The notes under the pieces: model-generated
What the model was told of the DNA's origin: nothing
The model's input: the letters and a program-made list of their open reading frames with translations, nothing else
Database searches by the model: none
Assembly (NCBI GenBank): GCA_021234155.1
Contig: JAJEKV010000147.1
Span: 871,910 to 935,909 of the forward strand
Origin: Isoetes taiwanensis
Lineage: Eukaryota; Streptophyta; Lycopodiopsida; Isoetales; Isoetaceae
DNA: 64,000 bases
Reading direction: 5' to 3'
Program-made: the position numbers and the translations under genes
Part shown: positions 1-13,029 of the stretch, one piece after another
Layout: each line of letters begins with the position of its first letter
Position numbering within the stretch: position 1 is the first letter of the stretch

Positions 1-397
1 AGGAGCATTCTTCACTAAACACATGGCTTCAACACCCATTTGGATCTCTTTTTATCTTATAGTAAGTTAATTAACCTGCTCTCCCCAAGTTGCTTTTGTG
101 AACTCATGATGTCTGCTCAAGGCCACTAACAGAAACATAGAGTAGATATATACATAAGGATCTCTTCTTACAGTTTCCTAGAATGCTACCAAGGCCAAGC
201 TCCTTCTATTAAGATGCATGAGAATAAATTAAAAATATTGACATGTAGTCAAGCAGAGGTCTATATTTAAGTTTCTAAATATTTCCTTATATAATATAAA
301 TATTGAGAGAACTAGTGTCCTTGAGGAACAATTTTAGTATATGAGCATCATATTATGTCCATATTTGCTTGATGAATCTGGTATCTTCATAATATTA
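1..397. other. AT-rich intergenic DNA, no gene recognised
   Basis: I see no convincing coding sequence, RNA gene or long repeat here. The segment ends at the 8-bp sequence TAATATTA (390-397), which is repeated at 1211-1218 and forms the left target duplication of the next element. Confidence 0.5.
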
Positions 398-1210
398 AGG
401 GAAAATTACCAAAATGCCTATATTTAGCAAAAATTACCAAAATGCCCTTCAAACAAAGGGCATTTTAGGTAATATTGTAATATAGTTCTTATTTTTTTTT
501 TGAAGGTACAAATTTTTATATTTTATATATATGAGAAAAAGTACAATGTTTCAAGCTTATAGAGAATTACTATAGGAGTAATCTCAACTTCTTCGCTCTC
601 TATATGCAGAAACTTATTAATTGCTCTAGAAGCAAAGTACACATGAAGCTCATAACTTGCTCTTGTAGCTGATATCCTGGAATAGTCCATAAAATCCATC
701 CGCATCGTATCCAGATGATAGAAGATGATCCAAAGTAGCCAGAAGGCCCTGGAAATAATAACTCTTATCTTGAAGAATGTGCAAATGCCCTGAACCACTG
801 GAATAGAAGAAACCTTGTTCCATGCAAGTTGCAAATTCATATCTGTATGAGAATATCTGTAATATAGTTCTTATAGCTCATCAAATACAAAACTTGTCTT
901 AACGATAGTTGTAGATTATGATAAGATCTTTTCAATAAGATTAAACTCATCTAATTGAAGTTGAAATTCACAAGTTAAGCTTTTTTGAGTTATTTTTTAA
1001 AACCCGTATTTAAAGAACCATAATTCCAACTCCGGTTTAGATAATTCTACTGCCTTTGGACAGATCTCACTGTTATCTATAAGTTTTGTGCAGGCTACTT
1101 TCATGTTTGATCAGTCACAAAGAAGTTATTACCATTTCAGCCAAACACCCCATTTTTAGAGGTATTCTGGTAATTCTTGCAAAATATAAGGGCATTTTGG
1201 TAATTTTCCT
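398..1210. mobile_element. 813-bp non-autonomous element with terminal inverted repeats
   Basis: The left end reads AGGGAAAATTACCAAAATGCC and continues into a second ATTACCAAAATGCCC block. The right end (about 1152-1210) is the inverted counterpart, ending in GCATTTTGGTAATTTTCCT. The inverted repeats are about 50 bp with a few mismatches. TAATATTA lies directly outside both ends (390-397 and 1211-1218), an 8-bp target duplication as made by hAT-type transposases; because it is palindromic, a 3-bp TTA/TAA duplication (PIF/Harbinger or Tc1-like) cannot be excluded. No transposase is encoded. Short open frames inside it look non-coding. Confidence 0.7.
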
Positions 1211-1763
1211 TAATATTAGATATTCTAAACGAGGTGCACCTTGCACTACCACAGTCGTCGGATTTGTCGATCATACGGCCCATACTGTGTGTTGGAGTAT
1301 CTGGGCACCTCTCGTTTCGCTTATGGTCATTTATGATTGGGGGCGCCTATGATTTTGAAATATGAAATATGCATTCGGCTAAGGTTTTGATGGAATATCG
1401 AGCCTCTATACGACTTCGTCTAAGGTTTTTTTTTTTTTTTTCCATTAATTATAGATTAGAAAGTACATATAGTTCAAGTATTTGACTAGGGATGATCAAT
1501 ATACTAGAATAAAGTTAAGCAAAACATAGAATAAAGTATAAGAGTATTGTAATGCATATCCAAAATAGATGGATTGATATGCATTATATATCACAGAGTA
1601 CTGATATTTCCTGAGGTATGCCTGAGCAGCATATATGTTGAAAATCTGCTTGTTGTTGAACTGAAGCATCTAAGAGTCCTTGAGCAGCACATAGTCGCCA
1701 ATTGCCTGAAATGAACAAAGGAAAATTGACTGCACTAAGGCAGATTAGAAAAGGAAAGTAGGT

Positions 1764-4700
1764 TTATATGTCAAGGAAATGAGAGTGATCAGAAAAGGTC
1801 GGTGACAAGATAAAGTTGGTGTGCCTGCCCCAGTCCAAACATTCCAGAAGATCAGAGACACAAGAGGTGGCCATTAGGATCAATACATTCCCATAAGCAT
1901 CTGCTTTTCCCCTCTGATGATAATAACATTCTCTATAGTATGTAAACTGCCTCTCTGTCATATGCATGCTGGTGGTTTCCAAAAACCAGAATAGAGAGTA
2001 CATCTGATATGTACTTTTGCAGAACTCATAGGCCCATTGAATCTCTGACACAGGAAATTCTTCTAGCCTCGGGAAGATTCTCTCATGAATTTTTGACTTC
2101 CAATAAAAATCCTGATATGCATTAACCAGTGTATTGATCTGACCTTTGTATCTGTTGGCTTCACCGAGATCAAAGCTAGTGTCCAAGTCCCTCCTGCAGA
2201 AGTCCAGATATTCTAGCACAATCATAATAAATACTGCTGTTAGTATTTGAGCAATGCAGTTGGAATAAATTAAATTTTTCATAAAATCTTCCAATGCTAT
2301 TCCATTTTCCATCTAAAGAATCATTCTTCCCTTTTTGAACAGTGGCAGTACTTTGCAATTCATGAATGATATTTATTTCAATCCAAAAAATGGAGATTTG
2401 ATGATTCCCATATAAACACCTGTTCCTGTGCTTCCAGATATTCCATAGAATAATATGAAGAATAGTATTATAGAAAGCATCATTGATTAGGAAATAATCA
2501 ATAAAGGAATATGCTTTTTTAACATTGAAATTAACTTCACACCAGTTCCATAAGCCATCTAATTTCCTGCAATGAAAGATATGAGTCATTGTCTCAACAG
2601 AGTCTTGACATAAGGCACACATAGAGGAAATTGGGGCCAGACCTTTTTTGAGTCTGCTAGGATTGTAGAGCTTGGCAGCAGATTTCCAAATTAGGCAGGC
2701 TCTTATTTGCCATTAACCAAATGAAGTAGGAAATTTTAGGGGTACATAGGGAAAGCCAGATATTCTTACAGAGTTTGGAATCTTGCCCATCATTAATATT
2801 CCAATAGTGCTTAGCTTTAGAGGGTTTGCCATTATTTGCTAGCAGGCTGTAAACAGTAGAGACTTTGTAAATAGGTTTATTTGCACAAATCCAGTCCATA
2901 GGAAGGGTGTTGGTACCGAGATTAAAATTAGCTAAGGCAGCTTTGGTAGATTTAGAGAGCTTTTTATCAGACAGAGTACCATTCAGTTTCCTCTTTAAAG
3001 CAGTCCAAGTGGTCCATCTGTTATCTATAATAAGATCTCCAATGGAATTAATTCCAGTCATATTCCATTTTTTATAAGTTCTAGGATGCTTGAAGGCAAG
3101 AGGCGTGTTTCTTGAATTGGACAGAATGGAATTCCAGAAGATTGAAGTTTGGAGACTAAAATTGTTGACTCCCTGATGTTCAAAGCAACCAGAAATTTTA
3201 TTCCAAGCAATGATCATGTTTCTCATAATTGGAGAGACATCAGAAGCAGGCTGGATTGGGAAAAAGGCAGAAGAAGGCAGATAGTGCTCAAGTGAAGGGT
3301 GACCTCTAAATTTGCACTTTTCTAACCAATATTTGATAAAGACAGTAGCTGGGTTATTATTTTGAAAAAGGGCTTTCCAAATATATTTTCCTACTAAGGT
3401 TGAGCCCTGAAGGAAAAGATTTTTACACCCAAGTCCACCTTTGGATTTTGGCTTAGTGATATAATTCCAGTTTATAAGATGTTTTTTACCCCATATGAAA
3501 TTCCTCACTATTTTCTCAAGTTGCAAATAGATAGATTTAGGTGCAAGCAAAGCAGAAGAAAAGTAAACGTGAGAGCTTGCAATGACATTGTTGGCAATTA
3601 TAGTTCTACCTGCCATAGAAAGACAGTTACCATAAAAATTCAGCTTCCTTTTGATATTAGAAATGATAGGATTCCATAATCCCTTAATATTATTGTTCAA
3701 AGACAAAGGTAACCCCAAAAGCTTAGAAGCTTGGGAAGAGTTTATGCAACTAATCCCACAGATAGATTGATGATCTGTCTCACCAATGATGTTACATTTA
3801 TTGAGGTTAAGGGAGATTCCAGATGCTGCATTGAAAGGCTTTAATAATCTCAAGATAATAAGAGATATTGGGGACATCATTATGGAGGAAACTGAAAGAG
3901 TCATCTGCATATTGCAGAATATTCATGTTTGATGAATTGTCAGGAAGAATTAGACCCTTTATATTTCCTAGGCTTTGCTGGTGATTGATCACTCGAGTGA
4001 GAATCTCAGAGACAGCAATAAAAATGTAGGGGGCTAGAGGGCAGCCTTGCCTAACTCCTCCGGCCAAAGGGAAAAAGGAACTTGGGGAGCCATTTATCAG
4101 AACAGAGGATTGAGATCTAGAGTTCAGACCCTGAATCAAATTTATGATTTTTTCAGAGAAGCCAAGATAATTCAGAGCAAAGCTGATAAAGTTCCAATGA
4201 ACTGTGTCAAAGGCTTTTGAGAAATCTAATTTCAAGAGAACACAATTTTGATTGGTATATTTATTCCAATGAAGTCCCTCAACAGCAGCAATATAATTGT
4301 CTAGAATGTACCTATTTGGGAGAAAGGCGGATTGAGAAGGACTTATAACATTCTGAAGATGGCCCTTAACTCTATTGGCTATGATTTTAGCACAAACCTT
4401 GTACGAAGTGTTGGTCAAAGATATTGGTCTCCAGTCTGAAAAAGTAGAAGGGTCCTCTTTTTTAGGAATTAGAGAAATAAGGCCAGCAGAGATTGCAGGA
4501 TGAAGATGATTAGATAGCCAAAAACCATGGATCATTCTAGAAAAAACACCACTGAGAATATCCCAAAAATGTATATAAAAATCAGATGGAAAGCCATCAG
4601 GGCCAGGACTTTTCCCTTTGGCTAAAGATGTTAAAGTTTTGAATATCTCATCAACACTGGGAGGAATGGACAGATTGATATTCATGGGAACATTTTCAGC

Positions 4701-5938
4701 TGAAGCTTGATTAGGAGGAATATTCTGAACCATATCATAAAATGTATTGGCCATGTTGATAGTATTAGAGTCACATGGTTGTTGAGAGAATAATTCAGAA
4801 TATTTATTGTTGAAGAATCTGGAGATGTCAGAATGATTATCTAAAATGATATTATCATCTGAGGTAACTTTAGAAATATTAGATTTCAAAAGTTTGTTCT
4901 TGGCCACCCTAAAAAAAAACTTTGAATTTCCCTTGTCTAGATTGGCATGATATTTCAGTTTACAGGAGATAGCAGCACCTTTAGCTTCAGATTCCTCAAT
5001 TAATTTGATGGAATTTTCCAAATTACCCTCCAATAGGTGTAAGTTTGGATTTAATGGATCATCTTGCATCTGCATTCTAACATTCTTAATATCTTGCAAA
5101 TACTTGTTCTTCTCAACACAGAACTCCCTCATAGATGCAGAGTTGCTTAAGCTAACTCTTGGCCTCGGATTTCAACAGAGAACAGTTGAACTTAGAAGGA
5201 ATGTTGCCTTGTCTCTTAGTCAAGATGTCATGTTTAATGGTTAAGAATTGAGGCTGGTGATCAGAAATCGAAGTGCATTCATCACTAGACCAAACAGTTG
5301 TCCCAGAAGCCATTAGTTAAATTGGTGATGTAGAATCTGTCTAAGGCACAAAAAACTCTTTTACTGCCCTCTTGCTTGTTGCTCCAGGTAAATTTAGCAG
5401 TTGAAGATGGAATATGATGCAACAGATGGTTGTCAATGAGATTATTCCAGGAAATCTTTTCACTCGAGGATAGATTTAGCTGTTTGCCTACCTTAAGATC
5501 CCAGGAGGGAGTATTATTAAAATCTCCCCCCAAGATCCATGTTGAGTTGCCATGGTCTGACAGCCAGCTGTCTAAATTCAACCACATAGATTCTCTAACT
5601 CTGGAGTCAGTAGATGCATAGATATTGATGATGCCAAAATTATTCTCTGAAGAGGAGAAGGTAACAGCCTGCCAAGATTTGCAGGGGCTGTTATATATTG
5701 AAGTGTGTTTAAGATTTTTCCAGATAATACATAAACCCCCTGAAGTACCTGTGGCTTCAATCCAAATAGATGCACAACCTGGTGAGATCCAATCTGCCAA
5801 ATTGGAGCATTCAAATTGAGGTAACCTCAATTCCTGGAGCATGACAATGTCAGCATTATACTGTCCAATTTGAGCAATTGCTCTTCTTCTTTTAAGAGGG
5901 CCTTTTATGCCCCTTAAATTCCAGGACAAAATCTTCAT
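1764..5938 (-). pseudogene. LINE ORF2: endonuclease/reverse transcriptase, frameshifted
   Basis: ORF2 begins at the ATG at 5938, 33 nt after the ORF1 stop, and is broken into several frames. The endonuclease part (5938-5285) starts MKILSWNLRGIKG and has QELRL and GGDFNN motifs; the SDH motif follows in another frame near 5240. The RT part (5132-3807) carries SDWRPISL, KLDFSKAFDTVHW, GGVRQGCPLAP and the catalytic QYADD, so the active-site aspartates are present. The frame then shifts near 3850-3900 into the thumb/C-terminal part (3910-2657) and again into a zf-RVT finger (CALCQDSVETMTHIFHC, about 2620). The tail runs to about 1764. At least three frame breaks mean this copy is inactive. Confidence 0.9.
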
Positions 5939-5971
5939 TTGCCAAAAGATAAAGAGAAAGAAGAGCTAGGT

Positions 5972-7275
5972 TCAATGGTTCCTCAGCTTTTTCTTCTGTC
6001 TAGTATTAGCTGCAGGGGTTTCAGATAGGATATGGCCTTTCTTAAATTTAGACTTCTTCCCTTTTTTGTGTTTCTCAAGCAATGTGGAATTTGAAAAATC
6101 TGCCTTTAAATCAGCAGATTTATGAAGATAAGAATCATCTTCCCAGTTAACTTCAGTGAAAGCAATAGGATCCGAATTTTCTTTATCATTCTTAGGATCA
6201 GCTAAGGAGTGAGAACATTCCCAAAATTTAGAATTACAACATTCATAATTTAATAAAGAATTAGAAGTCAAATATTCTGGGTTTAGAGTTTTTGGATCTT
6301 GCCTGGAAGAGAGTTGCTCCAAGTCCTCATGAGTTACATTCAGTGCTTGATCTTGTAAATCTTGTACATGCAGAGACTTATTAAGCTGAGCATCTGTATT
6401 TCTGGCCAGATCTATATCTTGATTCTTTTCTATAACTGCATCTGTATCAATGCAAATCCCTTTATTGCTGTCCAGAGTATCCAACTTCTGAATATTTTGA
6501 GTTCTGAAACCACTGCTGTCTTGAGTGCTATCTTGAGTGCTATCTTGAGAATCCTTAATGACCATATTAAATAGATTCATATCATTTTGAAGCTCTGCTA
6601 TCTGGTCTGCAATAACTGGGGATAGGCCACCAAAATTATCTGGGGGAAGAGCCAGAGGATTTATGTGTGGAGATAGGTCAATTAGATCCGGTTCATGAAG
6701 GGTTGAGGAGGGAGGTTCAAGAGATGAAGGGACAAAGGCAATTGGCTCCAATGTGTCTGCACAAAAATCCTCAGATAAATCAGTTAGAATGTTAAAACTA
6801 TTAGAACAGTAAACCTTTGAAGAAGTCTCTTTGGTTGAGTTGGAAGAAATATCTTGGAATGCTGATGAAGATATATCTCGTGTTGGAGGTGCTTGCAATT
6901 CAGAAGTCAAACATAATTTTGAGCCTAATTGCTCATTATCCCTGTTTTGCTCAAAATTTTCACTTTCATTTGAGTTTGAGCCAAGGTGCTCAATTGCTTT
7001 GTTCTGCATAGAACAATGTTCAAAGCTTTCCTTATCTATAATTAATGGAATCTCATTTCCAGTGGTTTTTGCTTTTACTGTATTTTTGTCACTGCTGGTC
7101 TTGTCAATATGGTTTAGATTCCCACTATGTTTGCCTTTATCCTTCGTATATGGTCCAACACTTGAGTGTATGACAATCCCTTTGTTATATTGTTTATGAG
7201 GCAAGATATTCTTGCTAGATTCCAAGATGGAATTCAAAGTATTATGCAAATCAAAAGTGCTTGGAGCCAGTGGAG
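5972..7275 (-). pseudogene. LINE ORF1, C-terminal part (interrupted)
   Basis: This long open frame is hydrophilic, rich in Ser, Asp and Asn, with local repeats such as DSTQDSTQDSS, and ends in a basic lysine-rich tail (KHKKGKKSKFKKG). That is usual for the low-complexity C-terminus of plant LINE ORF1. Sequence upstream of 7275 in the same frame is CACTA-A terminal repeat, not LINE. The frame resumes on the far side of CACTA-A at 35917: the codons before the break read KGKAP and those after read LAPSTFD, with the GAG target duplication shared. The ORF stops 33 nt before the ORF2 ATG. Confidence 0.85.
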
Positions 7276-7880
7276 CACAACGACCCCAATACTGGGTCCA
7301 CATGTTGTTTTTCAGTGTGGTTTTGGCCAAAAAACAACACCAAAAAACTACGTGGTGTTTTTTGTCCGGATTTGCTAGAAACTACATGTAGTTTTTAACG
7401 AAATTTTTATACATGTAGTTTTTTTTGTAAAAGTCTACGCGTAGAATTTCAAAATTATCTACACATATTGACATGTGTTTCTACATGTTGTTTTTTAAAA
7501 GTATTTGTGGTTTTCAAGTGTTGGCTTCCTAAGAAATAGATATGTGGTTCTTAATAAACTAAAAGGTCCACATGTTGTTTTTAACTGTTGTTTTGCAAAA
7601 AAGCAACACAGAAAAACCACATAGAGAATTTTGTCCGACTTTGCTAGAAACTACACGTAGTTTTCTGATTTTTTTTTTTACCTATATTATTTCTAAGTGT
7701 TAGTTTTCTTAAAAAACAATATGTGTTTTGAAGAAAAAAATATGTAGTTTCTTAAAAATTGCTATTGTTTTCGAGTATTGTTTTTCTACAAAATCCACAA
7801 GTGGTTTTATAACAATAAATACTTTCAAGTGTTGTTTTTTCAAAAATAAACATGGTTAAAAGTTGTGGTTTAAAAACAAT
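7276..7880. repeat. CACTA-A left TIR and subterminal repeats
   Basis: The terminal repeat covers about 7276-7307. Beyond it come many degenerate copies of CTACATGTAGTTTTT, ACATGTTGTTTTT and CAAGTGTTGTTTTT, spaced tens of bases apart. The block GGTCCACATGTTGTTTTT of the terminus recurs at 7565-7582, followed by similar flanking sequence, so the subterminal region is partly a duplicated end. Such arrays are where CACTA TnpA-type proteins bind in the known maize elements; binding here is inference. Confidence 0.75.
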
Positions 7881-8982
7881 GTTAAAAAATTAAAGATTAG
7901 TATTGTCTTTTACCATCATATTTGTACTAAAGTTGAAGATAAGTATTCTTAATCTTATGAAAGTTATTTTCAACTCTTATATATTGTATTATCAATATAG
8001 GCCTATCAACTATTTCCATTTGATTATAAGGCGACCATTCTCGTTTAGCATATTTGAAAACTCTTTTTGCAGTTTTGCATTAAGGTCCTTGATAAGATAA
8101 TCCATCTGATATGCCACATGAATGCAAAACATCTATTAAACATAATCATTTCTGAAAAATACAAAATAGAGAGCCTTGTTCTCTAAAAATGGAGATGCCC
8201 TTACAAGGCAAAGCTAGATAAATCTGTTCATCTTAGTTCTTTATCATATCCTAAATGAAATCGCCTGCTGCCAAATCCAGAACTCCTGCCACAAACCCAC
8301 AAGATAAAAAGATAGGAAAGGGCTGCCACTCAAATGTATCCAGTTCAAGCCCAGCTTTTTTTTCAGGGGGAAAGGCAGATGTTTGTTGTTGGCAAGGTCA
8401 TCCGGAGCTCAATCTTCTTCCTAACTTTCCCAGCCTTAAGACGACTTGCAACTTTGTTGGCTGTATTTGGGAGGAACCCAGATTCCTCCTACTAATAGAA
8501 ATTGGTCTAACTATTAGCAGTTGGCCTCCTAATATGCAACCCATACTTCTGCGAAAAGAAAAAGGGCGTTGATATCAGACCAAGAATCAGACTTGTTACC
8601 AACTAAAAGCCAAGATCCCAACCTGCAAGTGGCTCTCCTTTAAACCAAACACAAATTTATCCCACCTAGACGTCTATAACAATACTTGTAAAGGGTGATA
8701 ACACGAAATAATATTACCAACACGGTAATAAACATTTAGATTTATCAAGGTTACATTTTCAACGCAAGACTTAGATCATAATCTCAGCCGCTCTTCTCAG
8801 TTGTTGGGCGTGATACAATTATAGCGTGCCTTTTTTTTTCAATTTTCACCATTGATAAAGCTCTATGATTTTTTCATGGTTATTCTAACTGGGCAGATAC
8901 CCTTTTACTAGATTTGCATGCTCTCATGTTTAAAACACTGAAGATTTCGTATAAACAACGATCTTCGTTTAACAACTGTTCT
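7881..8982. other. CACTA-A internal DNA, left of the LTR element
   Basis: I recognise no gene here. A 105-codon open frame at 8255-8572 (+) has no recognisable domain. The segment 8840-8982 is similar to 31540-31680 and partly to 32280-32350 on the other side of the LTR element, so it belongs to a locally duplicated block of CACTA-A. GTTCT at 8978-8982 is the left target duplication of the LTR retrotransposon. Confidence 0.55.
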
Positions 8983-9571
8983 TGTTTGGGGTCTGGGTTC
9001 GGGAACTCCTGCAAGACAGCCCTCTGTGAGGACCCTTGGATCTAACAGGAGAATCCGGGAGCTATGTCACGCGGGATTTGCAAAAGGAACGAGGGATTAG
9101 AGAAAAGAAAACAACAGAGAATAAATGAGACAATAATGAGAACAACTTCCTTGATGTCAATGAGAATACATGAACTCTCGCAATTGAGAGAAAACTGAAG
9201 TGAGACAAGACTCAAAACTCATCTAAAAACTCATGTGCTAGCTCTACTCATATATATAGTACAATGGCCGTTGGCCCAATATAGACACTCTGACTGATTT
9301 CGGTGCCGACTCGAAGGAAGGAGGCCCGATTTGAGGAATGAATGGCGGTGCCTCTCTTGAAATGCCTAGAATCACGCCGACGCCGACGCAGGTGGACGGG
9401 CCGTCACTTCTCTGGGCCTCCTCTTGGCGGCAGCGCCTTTGATCTGCGTGGGTCCGCTTGGTCTTCTGTGTGGTCTTTGACGACTGACCCGTGCCTGGCT
9501 GTGGATCCTTGGCCTTGACTTGGTCCGTCGTATGCATGAATAGTCCTGTACCAGGAGGCACAGGACTAACA
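8983..9571 (-). repeat. 3' LTR of the Ty3/gypsy element
   Basis: This is a direct copy of 30730-31321, with a few dozen scattered differences and small indels by eye (for example around 9310-9350 against 31050-31090). On minus it starts TGTTAGTCC and ends CCCAAACA. A TATATATA stretch near 9247-9256 reads as a TATA box on minus, the expected promoter position in an LTR. Confidence 0.92.
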
Positions 9572-9585
9572 CTCCCCCCACCAAA
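9572..9585 (-). promoter_or_regulatory. Polypurine tract of the Ty3/gypsy element
   Basis: Read on minus, TTTGGTGGGGGGAG directly precedes the 3' LTR start TGTTAG. A G-rich purine run in this position primes plus-strand DNA synthesis in LTR retrotransposons. Confidence 0.75.
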
Positions 9586-9599
9586 CGACACTCAGGGTG

Positions 9600-11832
9600 A
9601 AGAAATGGAGGAAGTGATTCGATGGGGGAATCCAGCCAGTTTTTGAAAGTGATCCCGCGGGAATGAGGGACGAGCGCCATTATGGTAATTGCCAATGAGG
9701 TCCCGGGCGTGTTTGAAGAGCGTCCGAGAGTGTTGAGCCCAAGGGCGTGGTCACGTGATCAATTAGGAACTTAGAGCGCACCATGTCTTCGTGGCAAAGA
9801 GCATGTGCTTCCGAAGGAACGAACCGACACTCCATGAGAAGGCGGTCCGAGACCCAAGGCACCGGCCGGCATTCGGGTTGCAATAAAAGATGGGGACGCC
9901 GCCGATTTAAGGAGCTTACGGGATGCATTTGAGAGCAGCACGAAGCCGGCCTTTGGGAGAGGTGGCGGATTCCCGCAAGAAGGTATCAAGGCCATGAAGA
10001 GCATCGGCAGGCCGTTTGCCAACCACGCCATTAGCAATATAGATCCAATTTGCGGCAGAGAGTCCAAGGTGGCACCATCCTCCCAATTGGAGGCGTCGAC
10101 AAAGCGGGGATCCCACCGGAGATCCGCCGAGATCTGGTATGAGTCCACCTGGGCGTGGCCATCCGGGACCTTCGGCCCAAAAGGGAAGACGCCATTCAGA
10201 AGAGAGAAACCGGGGGCGTGGAGGGACTCCTAAGGAAGCATATGGAGAGGGAGCCATGCCCGTGGGCGTGGATTGCTGAGCCATGTCCCTGAATTCTCGA
10301 ACAAGATCCTGATCAAGAGCACGACACCAATGGTCCCACTCTGAAGCAGAGAGTGGAGTATAGACAGGAGGATTAACCCAACCCGTTGGGATGGTCTTGC
10401 TTTCCAGAAGGCCACATAATTGATTGTAACCTCCCAAGTGCTGCATATAAATTTGGGCAAACTCAAGATCCTCAGGATGCGCTAAATTCCTCCGTACCTA
10501 TTCCAATGTTTCAGCCTGCCACAGAGGTAAGTGCTGAGCAAGTTCAGGCATGTACGTTTGTTCAAAAGCCTGAGACTGATCATGATCCGTGAAATACTAG
10601 TTGGTGGGCAATAACAACCAAGCAGCATGGGAGTTGCCTCGAAAAACACGATGTGCCTCATCTTGAAATTTATCATGTATATTAGCCAGATAGAAGTCAT
10701 GAAAAACATAGGCCATGGGCTGAACAACTCGGAAGATGACCAAATCCGGATCTTCACAGTTGAGTTGATCAAAGATTAGGAGGGCACAAAATAAACCCTT
10801 ATCTTCCACAGAAAGATCCGGCCAGATGCGTAGAAAATCCGCACTGCGGAGTGGCTGTTGATGAACCTGGCCATTTGCCGCGTACCGCTTCAGAAGGAAA
10901 AGGTGCCATCGGGCCACCACATAGTCGAGATAACTGGAAGGAGTAGAGAAGTCCACAGGGATGTTGGTAGCAATATCTATATATCCCTCCTGTTTATTTT
11001 GGGCTTCTTCGGCGGATTGAACAGCTTGCTGGAGCTGATGTTCGAGGTCACGGATCCGGTTCTCTTTTTTGAGGAGAAGACGAGACTATTCACGGACCCG
11101 TTTATGAGAGAGCGTGCCATGTGAAGAGGATTGCCCAGGAGTATGGAGTCGAAGCGTGGCAATCTCTGCATCATCAATGATCTTCTGTTTCTTAGCCTCC
11201 GTAAGCTGATCTTGGAGAGGCGTGAGCTGAGAGGTCAGCGTGGACAGCTGAGCTTCTAAAGAGGTGATTCGAGTATCACGTTCTGTGAGGTCCTGAACTT
11301 GTGTGCGGTAACTCTGAGAAAGCTCAGTATACAAGGTGTTGAGTTTGCCAAGGTCGTTGTCCTTGTCTCCCAAGAGGGTATCCTTGGCTTTGACGTGCTC
11401 CAGCAATTCCTGAATGGTGGTTTGCAACTGAGCCTGTTGATCAGCAAGCATGCTATTTTGATCTTGGGCAGTCTTGAGAGCCTCACGGGCCTGTAACAGA
11501 GCCTCGTGCTTTTCTTGAAGTTTGTCCTCCAGAGTGTGAACTTGTGTGGTGGCAGCTTGAAGGTCTCTTTGAACCGCGTCCGAGGCTTCCAAGGACGCTT
11601 GAACCCCATTCATGAGAACTTCCTGGGATTCTTGGAACTTGAGAACAGCAGCTTGAACATCCTGCTGGTATTGATACAGAAGTTGACGAGGATGTGGAGG
11701 TGCAGGGCCCTGTTGTGGCTGTGTTTGTGATGTCTGAGAGACATGACGGGAAGTGGAGGGCCGTGTTTCAGTGGATGAAGAGGAGACAGTGACATGCGTG
11801 GCCTGGTGTTGAACTTGACCAGGAGAAGTATG
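9600..11832 (-). pseudogene. Additional ORF of the Ty3/gypsy element, C-terminal part (coiled coil)
   Basis: Reading down from 11832, an open frame to 11086 gives a Gln/Ser-rich stretch, then about 150 residues of heptad-like coiled coil rich in Gln, Leu, Glu and Lys (for example LEAQLSTLTSQLTPLQDQL). It continues after a break with a segment near 10956-10597 (SYLDYVVARWHLFLLKRY, LRIWPDLSVEDKGLFCALLIFDQL) and a proline-rich tail at 10446-9916. I do not recognise the family. Additional ORFs after integrase are known in Tat/Athila-type elements, and their function is not settled. The N-terminal part lies across CACTA-B at 23049-23795, and the frame joins correctly across it. Stops and shifts near 11086 and below 10500 show decay. 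Confidence 0.65.
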
Positions 11833-12560
11833 CACACTCACCCCGGTTTTTGGTCCACTGTTGAAAACATCAGTTTTGGTAGGTCTACATGTCCTGTTTT
11901 CAAAGAATCCTACATGTGGATTTGTGGAGGTATGGTTTTGTTCGATAATGGTGTTCTTTTTTCAGTGGACTAAAACATCCACTGTTGTTTTGTAGTTTCT
12001 TCTATTGTGACATGTCATTTTATAATACAATCCACTGTAGGAAAGAATACTTGAATTTCTACATGTCTAATAATTCTATTGTCACATGTCTTTATAGATG
12101 TAGGAAAGAATATTTAATTCTCTACATGTCCTATAATTCCATTCACATGTCTTTATAGTAGTAGGACAGAGTACTTTATTTGCTAAGGCATTGTAGGAAA
12201 GAATACATGAATTACGACGTGTAATACTTCTATTGTCACATGTCTTTATAGAAGTAGGAAAGAATACTTGATTCTCTACATGTCCTATGCTTCCATGTCA
12301 CATGTCTTTATAGTAGTAGGACAGAGTACTTTATTTGCTAAGGCATTGTAGGAAAGAATACATGAATTACGACATGTGTAATACTTCTATTGTCACATGT
12401 CTTTATAGAAGTAGGAAAGAATACTTGATTCTCTACATGTCCTATCCTTCCATATCACGGGTCTTTATAGTGGTAGGACAGAGTACTTGATTTGCTACAT
12501 GTGATTCACGTGCACGATCACATGTCCTTATACTAGTATTCCATAAGACAAGTTACTTCA
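11833..12560. repeat. CACTA-B left TIR and subterminal tandem repeats
   Basis: After the terminus (11833-11862) come repeated units of roughly 60-150 bp built from CACATGTCTTTATAG, AGTAGGA(A/C)AGA.TACTT and CTACATGTCCTA. Two of the longer units (about 12150-12290 and 12320-12450) are close to identical. This is a typical CACTA subterminal region. Confidence 0.8.
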
Positions 12561-12795
12561 ACTACTTCAATTACTTAACACCTATTTTTGCATAACAAAA
12601 CCATCAAGAATTTGATTTGTATTCCTTGAGGGGGTGCAGGACCGCTGCAAAAATGCAATATCTCATCTATTGTCCCTTTACCCCTCATGCTTATAGAAAA
12701 CTAGAATGCAAAGGCATTATGAAGATCCCAAAATTGAATTGAACCGAATTTAACTTTAACATCCATGGGAACCAACAAGTCTATCAGATCCTCTC

Positions 12796-12977
<182 letters not shown>

Positions 12978-13029
12978 AGTTTTTATTTTTTTATGCCTCA
13001 AATCCATTTTTGAGCATATGCACATGATC

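Larger units (their letters stand above)
1424..7275 (-). mobile_element. LINE retrotransposon, 3' part (ORF1 C-terminal half, ORF2, poly-A tail)
   Basis: This is a minus-strand non-LTR retrotransposon with ORF1, then ORF2 carrying endonuclease, reverse transcriptase and a zinc-finger tail. The run of T at about 1425-1440 is the poly-A tail read on plus and marks the 3' end. The element is cut inside ORF1 at 7275 by CACTA-A. Its other piece lies at 35917-37575. The two pieces together would be about 7.5 kb, a usual size for plant L1-like elements. I could not find a convincing target duplication for the LINE itself. Confidence 0.9.
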
